From Gemmatimonadota bacterium (lineage in GTDB: Bacteria > Gemmatimonadota > Gemmatimonadetes > Longimicrobiales > Gaopeijiaceae): a stretch of 31,727 nt of DNA. The notes beneath the pieces are model-generated. The model worked only from the letters and a program-made list of their open reading frames with translations. It had not been told where the DNA came from and did no database searches. Every line of letters begins with the position of its first letter. Position 1 is the first letter of the stretch. Below are positions 9,001-16,446 of the stretch, piece after piece. The position numbers and the translations under genes were made by a program. The DNA is taken from the NCBI GenBank assembly GCA_021295835.1, contig JAGWBP010000031.1, positions 1-31,727 of the forward strand, given 5' to 3'.

Positions 9001-9353
9001 CACGCCGCCTTGACCACGGCGAAGGCCTCGGGCAGGATCTCCTCCAGCACAGTGGCGAGCTTCTCTCGATAGGCCGCTTCCAGCTCGGATATGCGCGCGC
9101 TAAGGTCCTCCCGGATGCGGGCGTTGGTTGCCGTGCGCTTGTCGTCGCGGGTGGACTCGATCTCCTCGACCACCTCCTTGGTGGCGTCGGCGATGGTGGC
9201 CCTGAAGGCGTCCGTCTTCGAGCGGAGCTCCTCGGCCGAGAGCGGCTCCATCTCCGCATAGAGCCGATTGATCTCGGCCACGAGCGAGCCCAGCTTGCGC
9301 ACTTCCCGGCCATGTCTGGCCCCGGCGATCTTCTTGACTAGTCCCTTGATCAT
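6012..9353 (-). CDS. secA: Preprotein translocase ATPase SecA
   Basis: The motor of the Sec pathway: it binds preproteins and drives them through SecYEG with ATP. Visible parts are Walker A MATGEGKT (residues 158-165), Walker B/DEAD-type DEVDSILIDEARTPL (from 266), the second nucleotide-binding domain with NMAGRGTDIKLGPGV, and a C-terminal SEC-C zinc site (CPCGSGRKYKKCH) after a Pro/Gly/Ala-rich linker of about 80 residues. At 1113 residues it is about 200 longer than the E. coli protein. Much of the excess is an insert rich in charged residues between the DEAD motif and the KDERYIIGENGSIV region, which I associate with Gemmatimonadota and Bacteroidota SecA. It lies 35 bases downstream of nadD and overlaps radC. 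Confidence 0.98.
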   Translation of the reverse strand: MIKGLVKKIAGARHGREVRKLGSLVAEINRLYAEMEPLSAEELRSKTDAFRATIADATKEVVEEIESTRDDKRTATNARIREDLSARISELEAAYREKLATVLEEILPEAFAVVKAACRLLMGEEVTVMGHRLEWEMIPYDVQLVGAIQLHRGRAAEMATGEGKTLGATMPLYLNALAGRGAHLVTVNSYLAQRDAEWMGAIYKLLGLTVECIDLHDPGTPERRAAYRADITYGTNNEFGFDYLRDNMVHTLDQRVQRVHYYAIIDEVDSILIDEARTPLIISGPVSRDTSTPFKEMAPTVGALHRRQTRTVSRLVAEAMEDLDREEGDEYAAGEKLLAAKRGSPKNKRLMKLFADQPGVVKLVEKVEGDYMREKRLHEVDELLLFAMDEKGSNVHLSDAGLDALSPDDPQAFVVPDLSEVMGEIEEDETLSVEAKRARVAELEAQYADKSQRIHVIHQLLKAYTLFHKDERYIIGENGSIVIVDEFTGRQMPGRRWSDGLHQAVEAKEGVEIRGETQTLATITIQNYFRMYEKLSGMTGTAETEETEFHQIYNLDVSVIPTNRPIARDDRDDLIFRTKREKYSAIMDEVERLHRLELPVLVGTTNVEVSETLSRMLRRRRIPHNVLNAKQHKRESEIVAEAGRPGAVTIATNMAGRGTDIKLGPGVTAPRTVGWAEERGLDLEEVAAIDPTRYEELADKDADHLIEVGGLHILGSERHEARRIDRQLRGRAGRQGDPGASQFFLSLEDDLMRLFGGMERIARAMDRMGAEEGEVITHPLVTRSIGRAQKRVEGNNFEARKRLLDYDDVMNQQREVIYDLRLFALEGGEDLKGELWEMVRHTMRSAMAEVLPEGDFESGLDVGGLRQRMLLDLHTVLPLIENEDDPEEVDREEALRVARSAVQESFERRVETFGEHAERVMSFVLLSTIDGKWKDHLYDLDHLKASIGFRGWGQKDPLVEYKKEAYEMFVGLMEDLRGTVTKQLFRVRVEQRPTMRMPRQSLSYSGPAGRPGSGVSPPGRPGRHRSARAPVPGGAPFDALGVAAASRVPAAEAAAGGGAATAASAGRDVGRLATNRGEGAPKRPVRAEKVPGRNAPCPCGSGRKYKKCHGRAN

Positions 9354-9388
9354 GCTGCTTTCTCGTCGTCGCCCCCGCTGGGACGGCC

Positions 9389-10051
9389 TCAGGTAGACTC
9401 TGGATCCGGGGGCACGTCCCCGCGGCGCATGTAGAGCTTCCTACTCTGAATAATGGCCAAGACGGCGGGCACCACCATATGCGAAACGGTCCTGCCCCGC
9501 GCCACGCGCCGACGAATTCGCGAGGAGGAGATGTCGCACGGAGCCAGGTCGACGACATGCGAAGGCGCAGGAGCCGAAGCACTGCCGACACCACGGCCGG
9601 GCGCGGCCGGCCCCTCCCGTCCCTCGAAGCGCAGCCCCACCAACCGGGCGATGCGGGCAATCTCTACCGGTGCCCTCCACGACCCGAAGCCGTCGATCAG
9701 GTCCGGGCCCAGGATCAGGAACAGCTCCCGCTGCGGTTGGCTCGCCCGAAGTTGCCGGAGCGTGTCGATCGTGTAGGAAACGCCCCTGCGGTCCATTTCG
9801 GCCCGAGTGGCCTCGAAGGAGGGCTCTCCCCGGAGTGCGGCGCACACCATCTCCCAACGGACGCCGGGCGGCGAGCTCCTGCGGTCCCGCTTGTGGGGAG
9901 AGAGGTGCGACGGGACCCAGAGGACCCGGTCGAGTGCCAGCACGCGGAGCGCCTCGGAGGCGGCTCGGGCGTGACCCAGGTGCGGCGGATCGAAGGTGCC
10001 GCCGAACACCCCTACGCGAGAGCTGGACGCCACACCCGCCGCAGTTTCCAC
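9389..10051 (-). CDS. nadD: Nicotinate-nucleotide adenylyltransferase
   Basis: Makes deamido-NAD from nicotinate mononucleotide and ATP, in the cytosolic NAD pathway. The nucleotidyltransferase signature GGTFDPPHLGH lies at residues 17-27 (the T/HxGH site), and the C-terminal SSSRIRRRV matches the family ISSTxIR motif. At 220 residues the length is normal. The start is a GTG at 10051, overlapping the upstream BamD-like gene by 40 bases; a second GTG at 10033, six codons later, would also keep the whole domain. The tail after LYMRRG is slightly extended. Confidence 0.93.
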   Translation of the reverse strand: METAAGVASSSRVGVFGGTFDPPHLGHARAASEALRVLALDRVLWVPSHLSPHKRDRRSSPPGVRWEMVCAALRGEPSFEATRAEMDRRGVSYTIDTLRQLRASQPQRELFLILGPDLIDGFGSWRAPVEIARIARLVGLRFEGREGPAAPGRGVGSASAPAPSHVVDLAPCDISSSRIRRRVARGRTVSHMVVPAVLAIIQSRKLYMRRGDVPPDPEST

Positions 10052-10824
10052 AACAGGGCGCCTCGGTTCGCCGCCCGCGCAACCGAGTCCGGCATCGCCA
10101 CTTCCGTCAGAGCCCTACCCTCGGGCGACTGCGGGTACTGCCGCAGGAGCCTGTCGCTCGTCTCCTGCCGCTGGTCGTCCCATCCCCAGGCCTCGTAGAT
10201 CTCGATCAGGCGCATTAGGGCGGTGGGCGCGGCGCTCGTCTCCGAGTAGTCCTCCACGAGGCGCCGGAAGACATGCTCCGCCGAGCCATATATCCTGCGC
10301 TGAAAGTAGAACTGACCAACAGCGAGAGCCTGCTGCCCGAGCTTGTCGACCATCTCGCGGGCCACGACGGCGGCCGAATCCCCCATCGGCGTGCCGACCA
10401 GGTCGCCGGCAACCTGGCCACAGGTGTTCCTCGCCTGCATCGTGTACTGCTGGTCGCGCTGGGGGTGCGGAGACATGGCGGCGTACGAGCGGCAGAGCCA
10501 GAGCCAGGCGCGCGGAGTGCGGGGGTCGTCCGGGTACACCTGCACGATGCGTGTCAGCTCGCCCACGGCGCTAAGGTACTCGCCCCCCTCGTAGTGAGCG
10601 CGGGCTAGGTGGTGGCGCGCCTGGACCGCCTGGCCATATCCCGGATGACTGAGCACCAGGCGTTCGAAGGCGCGCTGGGCCTCTCTCCAGTCCTCGGCCT
10701 CCAGTGCCCGCTCCCCGTGCTGGTAGAGCTGATCGGCGGTCCACCCGAAGTACGGCGGCGTGGTGGCGCACGATACGACCAGGAGCGCCAGTAGCGACAC
10801 CGGCACGGCATGCGCCCTCAGCAC
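10012..10824 (-). CDS. BamD-like TPR lipoprotein
   Basis: Probable outer-membrane assembly lipoprotein of the BamD/YfiO type, 270 residues. A lipoprotein signal ends at LLVVSC (Cys19), followed by repeated TPR-like helices: YQHGERALEAEDWREAQRAF, then HHLARAHYEGGEYLSAV, and later FRRLVEDYSETSAAPTALM. In BamD the equivalent helices hold BamA and help insert beta-barrels. I chose the GTG at 10824, which has a purine-rich ribosome site just upstream and gives a proper signal peptide; the frame stays open further upstream but that part is inside the preceding gene. It overlaps the TPR lipoprotein gene by seven bases. It could instead be a generic TPR outer-membrane lipoprotein. Confidence 0.8.
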   Translation of the reverse strand: MLRAHAVPVSLLALLVVSCATTPPYFGWTADQLYQHGERALEAEDWREAQRAFERLVLSHPGYGQAVQARHHLARAHYEGGEYLSAVGELTRIVQVYPDDPRTPRAWLWLCRSYAAMSPHPQRDQQYTMQARNTCGQVAGDLVGTPMGDSAAVVAREMVDKLGQQALAVGQFYFQRRIYGSAEHVFRRLVEDYSETSAAPTALMRLIEIYEAWGWDDQRQETSDRLLRQYPQSPEGRALTEVAMPDSVARAANRGALLWKLRRVWRPALA

Positions 10825-11777
10825 GCCCCCGCTCCCCCCTCGGTGCCCACCCCGAACCGAATCGAGTCCATCCGATCGAGCGCACGGCGGGCGAGGGCGC
10901 CGTGGCCACCTCCGAAGCGAGTCGCCACGGCGCGGTACGCTTCCACGGCGGCGGCGCACTCGCCCAATTCAGAGAGCAGGTCGGCCCGGTCGAAGTAGGC
11001 CTGTGGCAGGTGGGTGCGCGGCTCCCCGTGCCTGATCACCGCCTCCAGCAACTCGACCGCCTCCTCGACGTGGCCCTGGCTGCGACGCTCCCGAAAGAGC
11101 TCGTACGAGCACCAGCCGATGTGCCAGTTGGCCTCGGACGACCGATCCGGCGCGAGCTCGCCGAAGGTGGCGAGGTAGAGGAGCGCACTCTCGCAGTCCC
11201 CTATCTCAACGTGCGCGAGAGCTGTCTCGAAGACGACCTCTGGGTCGGTGGGGTCGGCCCCCAGGGCCCGCAGGTAGAGCGGCCGGGCGCGGGCGCCCTG
11301 ACCCGTCTCGCTGTAGTGGCGGGCGAGCGCCAGTGCCAGCTCCTCCACGACTATCCCTCGGCGGAGGCTCTGCGCGGCCTCGATCGCGGAGGCCATCCCG
11401 TAGCTGTCACCCCCGGCTTGTGCCCGGATGGCTGCGGCGACCAGATCGGAGATTGCCTGGTCGGCGTAGGCGCTGTCGCCCCGGACCGCCCGCTGATACA
11501 GGGAGCTGGCCTCGTCAATCCGGTCGAGGGCGGCGTAGGCGTGGGCAGCCCTCATCTCCGCCTCGCCTCCGGGATTGTCGCGGAGCATCGAGAGCCGGTA
11601 CTCGGCGAGCGCCTCCTCGTAGTCGCCGTGCGCGAAGGCGCGATCTCCCCTGAGCAGCGCGGTCTCCTCGCCGGCATCGGCTCCGCACGCGGCGGCCGCG
11701 AGGATGGCGAAGACGGCCGCCGTAGGAGCTAACGAGCGAATCGTTCCCGCAGGGGGCAATCGAAGAGCGAAGTCCAT
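10818..11777 (-). CDS. TPR-repeat lipoprotein
   Basis: A 319-residue predicted lipoprotein of unknown specific role. The signal sequence has a hydrophobic stretch ending in LAAAAC (Cys31), so it should be lipid-anchored. The rest is a run of tetratricopeptide repeats, for example GDRAFAHGDYEEALAEYRLS, HAYAALDRIDEASSLYQRAV and YFDRADLLSELGECAAAVEA, which usually act as a protein-binding scaffold. It sits directly before the BamD-like gene and overlaps it by seven bases, so a shared role in outer-membrane assembly or cell-wall maintenance is a reasonable guess. There is no strong ribosome-binding site upstream of the ATG. Confidence 0.82.
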   Translation of the reverse strand: MDFALRLPPAGTIRSLAPTAAVFAILAAAACGADAGEETALLRGDRAFAHGDYEEALAEYRLSMLRDNPGGEAEMRAAHAYAALDRIDEASSLYQRAVRGDSAYADQAISDLVAAAIRAQAGGDSYGMASAIEAAQSLRRGIVVEELALALARHYSETGQGARARPLYLRALGADPTDPEVVFETALAHVEIGDCESALLYLATFGELAPDRSSEANWHIGWCSYELFRERRSQGHVEEAVELLEAVIRHGEPRTHLPQAYFDRADLLSELGECAAAVEAYRAVATRFGGGHGALARRALDRMDSIRFGVGTEGGAGAC

Positions 11778-11815
11778 AGTATACTTCTGGGTCTGCCTCG
11801 GGTTGTCGCCCAGCC

Positions 11816-12757
11816 TTATCCGGCCACGAGCCCCCTAAAATAGGGCATCGTCCTTCTGATGCCTTCGCGCAGGCCGACCGTTGGCGTCCATTCCAGCTCG
11901 CGGCGCGCCGCTCCGATGTCGGGGCAGCGGACCGTGGGGTCGTCGGGCGGAAGCGGCCTGAAGACGGGAGACGCTGAGCTGCCAGTCTCCTCCATGACCA
12001 GGGCGGCGAGGTCGAGCATCGACCGTTCCTCGGGATTGCCCAGGTTGGTCGGGGCAGTCCGGACGGAGTGGAGGAGCCGCACGATCCCCTCCACCAGGTC
12101 GTCAACATAGCAGAAGGAGCGCGTCTGGGTGCCGGCGCCGTAGATCGTCATCGGCTCCCCCTTCAGACCCTGGACGATGAAGTTGGATACGACTCGACCG
12201 TCGTCGGGGCGCATGCGAGGGCCGTAGGTGTTGAAGATCCTCACGATTCGCGTCTCCATCCCGTGCGCCCGCCGGTACGCCACCGTCATCGCCTCGGCGT
12301 AGCGCTTCGCCTCGTCGTACATGCTCCTAGGGCCCACCGGGTTGACGTTGCCCCAGTACTCCTCGGGCTGCGGGTTGACCTGCGGGTCGCCATACACCTC
12401 GGAGGTCGAGGCTAGGAGGTACCGCGCGCCGTGGCGGTGGGCCAGCCCCAGCGTGTTGTGCGTGCCGAGACCGCCGACCTTGAGGGTCTGAATCGGAAGC
12501 TCGGCGTAGTCGATCGGGCTGGCCGGCGAGGCGAAGTGCAGGACGCCGGTGAGGGGCACGTCGACGAAGAGGGGCTTCGAGATATCGTGTTCGACCAGGT
12601 CGAAGCGGCTCTCGCACTCAAGGTGACGCAAGTTGCGCGGTGTGCCCGTAGCGAAGTTATCCACCCCAACGACCTCCCAGCCGTCCGCGAGGAAGCGGTC
12701 GGCGAGGTGGGACCCGAGAAAGCCGGCCACGCCGGTGATCAGGACCCGCTTGGCCAT
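11816..12757 (-). CDS. UDP-glucuronate decarboxylase (UXS type)
   Basis: An extended short-chain dehydrogenase of 313 residues that should turn UDP-glucuronate into UDP-xylose, using bound NAD. It shows the Rossmann motif TGVAGFLG (8-15), the active-site STSEVYGD region (T118, S119, E120) and the catalytic pair Y147/K151 in MYDEAKR. PRMRPDDGRVVSNFI and TRSFCYVDDLVEGI match the UXS subgroup rather than 4-epimerases. It overlaps the end of the UDP-glucose dehydrogenase gene, which supplies its substrate, by 19 bases. A related NAD-dependent epimerase/dehydratase is the main alternative. Confidence 0.9.
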   Translation of the reverse strand: MAKRVLITGVAGFLGSHLADRFLADGWEVVGVDNFATGTPRNLRHLECESRFDLVEHDISKPLFVDVPLTGVLHFASPASPIDYAELPIQTLKVGGLGTHNTLGLAHRHGARYLLASTSEVYGDPQVNPQPEEYWGNVNPVGPRSMYDEAKRYAEAMTVAYRRAHGMETRIVRIFNTYGPRMRPDDGRVVSNFIVQGLKGEPMTIYGAGTQTRSFCYVDDLVEGIVRLLHSVRTAPTNLGNPEERSMLDLAALVMEETGSSASPVFRPLPPDDPTVRCPDIGAARRELEWTPTVGLREGIRRTMPYFRGLVAG

Positions 12758-14064
12758 CCGACAGCCTGCCTGCCGATCGAGTGGTACTCGAACCCGTGCT
12801 CCCGCATGACCCGGGGCGGGTAGAGGTTGCGCCCGTCAATGACGACCGGCTCGACGAGAAGCGAGCGCATCCTCGCGAAGTCGGGGTGGCGGTATGGCTG
12901 CCACTCGGTGTGGATGAGGAGCGCGTCGGCACCCTCTAGCGCGTCGTAGTTGCCGTCTCGGCATTCGATCGAGTCGCCCAGCTCCCGGCGCGCCTCGCTC
13001 AGGGCGACCGGATCGTGGGCCACCACCCGGGCCCCGCGCTGCAGGAGCTCGCGGATCGTGACCAGACTCGGCGCCTCGCGCATGTCGCTTGTGCCCGGCT
13101 TGAAGGCCAGGCCCCAGAGGGCGAAGGTGCGGCCCTCCAGGTCGGGGCCGAAGCGCCGGACCACCACCTCGGCCAGCGCGCGCTTCTGCCCCTTGTTGAC
13201 GCTCTCGACGGCAGCGGGGATCGACGCATCGAGGCCCATCTGCGTCAGGGTGCCGACGAGCGCCCGCACGTCCTTCGGAAAGCAGGAGCCTCCGTAGCCA
13301 ACGCCGGGGAAGAGGAAGGTCTGGCCGATGCGCCGGTCCGATCCGACACCGAGACGCACCCGGTCGACATCGGCGCCAGTCCGCTCGCAGAGCTGCGCTA
13401 TGGTGTTCATGAAGCTGATGCGGGTGGCGAGCATCGCGTTGGCGGCGTACTTGGTGATCTCGGCAGAGGCAGCGTCCATCACTAGCACCTGGTTGCCGGT
13501 GCGCACGAAGGGCGCGTAGAGCTCGCGCAGCACCCTGGCGGCACCCTCGTCCTCGACCCCGAGGACTACCCGGTCGGGCTTCCTGAAGTCGTTCACGGCC
13601 GCTCCCTCTTTCAGGAATTCAGGGTTCGAGCAGACATGGACCTCGTGATCGGTCTCCTCCTCGATCGCCTCCCGGACACGGCGCGCTGTCCCCACCGGGA
13701 CGGTGCTCTTGGTGATCACAATGCGCTCGCCGTCAATCGCACGGCCTACCTCGCGGGCGGCGGCCAGGACGTATTGCAGGTCGGCGGAGCCGTCCTCGTC
13801 GGCCGGGGTACCCACCGCGATGAAGATCACGAGCGAATTGCGGACGGCGTGCTCCAGATCGGTCGTGAATGCGAGCCGCCCGGCTGCCAGGCCGTCAGCT
13901 ACGAGGACGTCCAGGCCGGGTTCGAAGAAGGGGAGCTCGCCCCCCTTCAGGCGCTCGATCCGCTCCTCCAGCTTGTCGACACAGATGACGTCGTTTCCCG
14001 ACTCGGCAAGGCATGCACCGGTCGTCAGGCCCACGTAGCCGCTCCCGACCACGGCTATCCTCAT
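12739..14064 (-). CDS. UDP-glucose 6-dehydrogenase
   Basis: Oxidises UDP-glucose to UDP-glucuronate with two NAD. The 441-residue protein has the family's three parts: the N-terminal NAD site GSGYVGLTTG (7-16), the central helix with NPEFLKEG (147-154), and the catalytic cysteine C261 in GVGYGGSCFPKD, followed by the UDP-binding C-terminal domain (LWGLAFKPGTSDMREAPS). The start codon overlaps the stop of the preceding sugar dehydrogenase in an ATGA. With the downstream decarboxylase it forms a UDP-glucose to UDP-xylose pathway for polysaccharide or glycan building. Confidence 0.95.
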   Translation of the reverse strand: MRIAVVGSGYVGLTTGACLAESGNDVICVDKLEERIERLKGGELPFFEPGLDVLVADGLAAGRLAFTTDLEHAVRNSLVIFIAVGTPADEDGSADLQYVLAAAREVGRAIDGERIVITKSTVPVGTARRVREAIEEETDHEVHVCSNPEFLKEGAAVNDFRKPDRVVLGVEDEGAARVLRELYAPFVRTGNQVLVMDAASAEITKYAANAMLATRISFMNTIAQLCERTGADVDRVRLGVGSDRRIGQTFLFPGVGYGGSCFPKDVRALVGTLTQMGLDASIPAAVESVNKGQKRALAEVVVRRFGPDLEGRTFALWGLAFKPGTSDMREAPSLVTIRELLQRGARVVAHDPVALSEARRELGDSIECRDGNYDALEGADALLIHTEWQPYRHPDFARMRSLLVEPVVIDGRNLYPPRVMREHGFEYHSIGRQAVGWPSGS

Positions 14065-15379
14065 CCCTTCACGATCCAGCGCTGGGGGTGGGCCGTCCGC
14101 TTCGCCTCACCGACCGCTGCGGTCATGTTCCTGGCGTCGACCAGGAGTTGCGAGAGGCGATATATCCGCTCTGCGTCAAAGCTGGAGTGATCCGTGACAA
14201 CCACCACCGCATCTGCCCCGCCGAGGAGGTCGTCCGCGAGGGGATGAGACCTGAGCACACGGCCGTCGCGGGTGCGCCACTCCGGGACGTGCGGGTCGTG
14301 GTAGAGCACCTCGGCGCCGTCGCGCTCAAGCTGGTCGAGGATGTCCATCGCCGGTGACTCCCGGGTGTCGCCCACATCCGGCTTGTACGCCACGCCGAGG
14401 AGAAGGACCCGCGAGCCCCGCACCGGCTTGCTCACGCCGTTCAGCGCCTCCCTGACCTTCCCCGCGACGAATGCGGGCATCTCGGCGTTCACCTCTGACG
14501 CCATGTCGATGAAGCGGGTGCGGTAGTCCAGCGCGCGCATCCTCCACGACAGGTAGTGGGGGTCAACCGGCAGGCAGTGGCCGCCCAGACCCGGCCCGGG
14601 ATCGAAACGCATGAAGCCGAAGGGCTTTGTGTCCGCAGCCGCGATCACCTCCCAGATGTCCAATCGCAGCCGGTCGGCGATGAGCGCCATCTCGTTGACC
14701 ATGGCGATGTTGACCGCCCGAAAGGCGTTCTCGAGTATCTTCGTCAGCTCTGCGGCCTCGGCCGAGGATACCGGCACCATGCGGTCCACAAAGCGCGAGT
14801 AGAAGCCGACGGCGACCTCTCGGCAGCGATCGGTGACCCCCCCGACGATCTTCGGAGTGTTGCGGGTCTTCCAGCGAGCGTTGCCCGGATCGACCCGCTC
14901 CGGGGTGAAGCAGAGGAAGAAGTCCTCCCCCACCTGCATGCCGCTGTCCTCGAGAATGGGAAGGACAACCTCGCGGGTGGTGCCGGGGAAGGTCGTCGAC
15001 TCCAGGGCGACGAGCTGGCCCCTTCCAAGTGCGGTACCCGCGTTCCTGGCGGCCGCCACTACATGCGAGATGTCGGGGTCGCCGGTCTTGGAGAGGGGCG
15101 TGGGTACGCAGATAGCCACCGCGTCGCACTCGCCGAGGCGGGAAAGATCGGTGGTGGCGGCCAAGGTGCCGCCACCGCCCAGCGCCGCCACTCCTGCACG
15201 TGGCTCCGTCCGGCCTCGACAGTATCAACCACTGCGGCGTCGACATCGAACCCGAGGACGCGGATGCCGCTCCGCGCCGCCTCCACCGCCAGCGGCAGGC
15301 CTACGTACCCCAGTCCGACGACGCCAAAGGTGGCTTCCCCACGCTCCAGCCGCTCCAACCTCTCGTCGAGGCGAGTCAC
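14061..15379 (-). pseudogene. Frameshifted WbpA-type nucleotide-sugar dehydrogenase
   Basis: The sequence encodes a UDP-N-acetylglucosamine/mannosamine 6-dehydrogenase-type protein (WbpA/TviB/WecC group) split over two frames. The N-terminal part, from a GTG at 15379, holds the NAD motif VVGLGYVGLPLAVEAARSG. Near 15190-15195 the frame must change: after GRSHVQE the homology continues in another frame as VAALGGGGTLAATTDLSRL. That frame runs through ICVPTPLSKTGDPD, ESTTFPGTTREVV and the catalytic cysteine in GPGLGGHCLPVDPHYLSW (codon at 14574-14576). The span of 1319 bases is one short of 440 codons, consistent with a single lost base. It is otherwise intact, so a sequencing or assembly error is as likely as a true mutation. 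Which sugar it acts on is not certain. Confidence 0.85.
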
Positions 15380-15413
15380 CGAAGCCAGCGTCGACGCGCC
15401 TTCACCCCCGGTC

Positions 15414-15974
15414 CTAGTTTGTCGATCCGTCCAGGGGCTGGGGCACCTGCCCGGGCTCGACATGCGCCACATCGATGAAGTTCAGGTAGGCAGTCGAAGC
15501 GGCTACGAGCCGGTCCACCTCAGCCGTAAAGCTCCCAGCGGCCTCCCATGCGTCAAGAACCGAGTCGGTCGTCTCCACGACCACGCCGGAGAGGTTGACC
15601 AATGCCCCCCCGGTGATCTCGTGGTAGAAGGAGGCGGAGTCCATGCGCACCAGATCGGGGAAGTAGACGATGTAGCCGTTTCGGTTGGCGTCCTGCAGGT
15701 TGATCCAGCGCCCATGATTGCCAAAGGCGTGACCCATCCTGACGTTCTGGAGCCCGATCGTATCGCCGAGGAAATTGGTGGGGAGGGCGGAAAAGGCGGC
15801 GAACGTCACGATGTTCTCGGTCGGGGCCTCCCGCCTCTCGGTGGGGATGATCTCGGTGGGCTTCGCAGTCACCGACAGCCAGTACAGAAAGCCCGCAACC
15901 AGAACGAAGCTCACCAACATCATGAGGGGGCCGATCTGCGCGGCCCCCGCGCGGCTTCCCAGCTTAGTGGCCAT
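15414..15974 (-). CDS. One-pass membrane protein of unknown function
   Basis: A 186-residue protein I do not recognise. One clear membrane helix lies at residues 14-34 (IGPLMMLVSFVLVAGFLYWL). After a short Pro/Thr/Glu-rich linker there is a domain of about 130 residues with a beta-rich look, including GLQNVRMGHAFGNHGRWINL and NGYIVYFPDL, followed by an acidic helix (SVLDAWEAAGSFTAEVDRLV). The domain probably faces the periplasm. A good ribosome-binding site (AGGAAGG) precedes the ATG. It lies between rplQ and the nucleotide-sugar genes on the same strand, so envelope work is possible but unproven. Confidence 0.8.
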   Translation of the reverse strand: MATKLGSRAGAAQIGPLMMLVSFVLVAGFLYWLSVTAKPTEIIPTERREAPTENIVTFAAFSALPTNFLGDTIGLQNVRMGHAFGNHGRWINLQDANRNGYIVYFPDLVRMDSASFYHEITGGALVNLSGVVVETTDSVLDAWEAAGSFTAEVDRLVAASTAYLNFIDVAHVEPGQVPQPLDGSTN

Positions 15975-16071
15975 TCTGCCTTCCTATATGCTCCGAAGTC
16001 CCGTTGACGGAGGCCCGCAGGACCCCCCAGCTACCAGCCCGTGGCCATACCTCCACAGACCGTAGGGCATA

Positions 16072-16425
16072 CTATCGCACAAGCTCGATGAGCGCCATAT
16101 CCGCAGCGTCGCCTCGGCGGTTGCCAAGCTTGAGGATCCTGGTGTACCCTCCTGGCCGCTCCGTGTACCGTGGCCCGATCTCGGCGAAGAGCTTCGCCTG
16201 CACCTCGCGGTCGGCGATCTTCCTCGCCACCTGGCGACGTGCGTGCAGGTCGCCTCTTCGGCCAAGCGTGATCAGACGCTCCACATAGGGGCGCAGCTCC
16301 TTCGCCTTGGCCGTCGTCGTAGTGATGCGCTCGTGGCGCAACAGCGAGGTCGCCATGTTCCTGAGCATGGCCCGTCGGTGGCTTCGGGACCTCGAGAGGC
16401 CTCGTTGCTTCTTGCGGTGACGCAT
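16072..16425 (-). CDS. rplQ: Ribosomal protein L17 (bL17)
   Basis: Large-subunit protein at the exit-tunnel side of the ribosome. The 117 residues start MRHRKKQRGLSRSRSHRRAM, the family signature, and continue with LLRHERITTTTAKAKELRPY and the C-terminal GGYTRILKLGNRRGDAADMA. Length is normal. It follows rpoA by 21 bases, as is usual at the end of the alpha operon. Confidence 0.98.
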   Translation of the reverse strand: MRHRKKQRGLSRSRSHRRAMLRNMATSLLRHERITTTTAKAKELRPYVERLITLGRRGDLHARRQVARKIADREVQAKLFAEIGPRYTERPGGYTRILKLGNRRGDAADMALIELVR

Positions 16426-16446
16426 TGCCGGAGGCTCCTCCGGTTC

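Noticed and set aside
11771..11776. TATACT resembling a -10 box just before the TPR lipoprotein start
   Set aside because: It touches the ATG, so a transcript would start inside the gene, and no -35 lies at a fitting distance.
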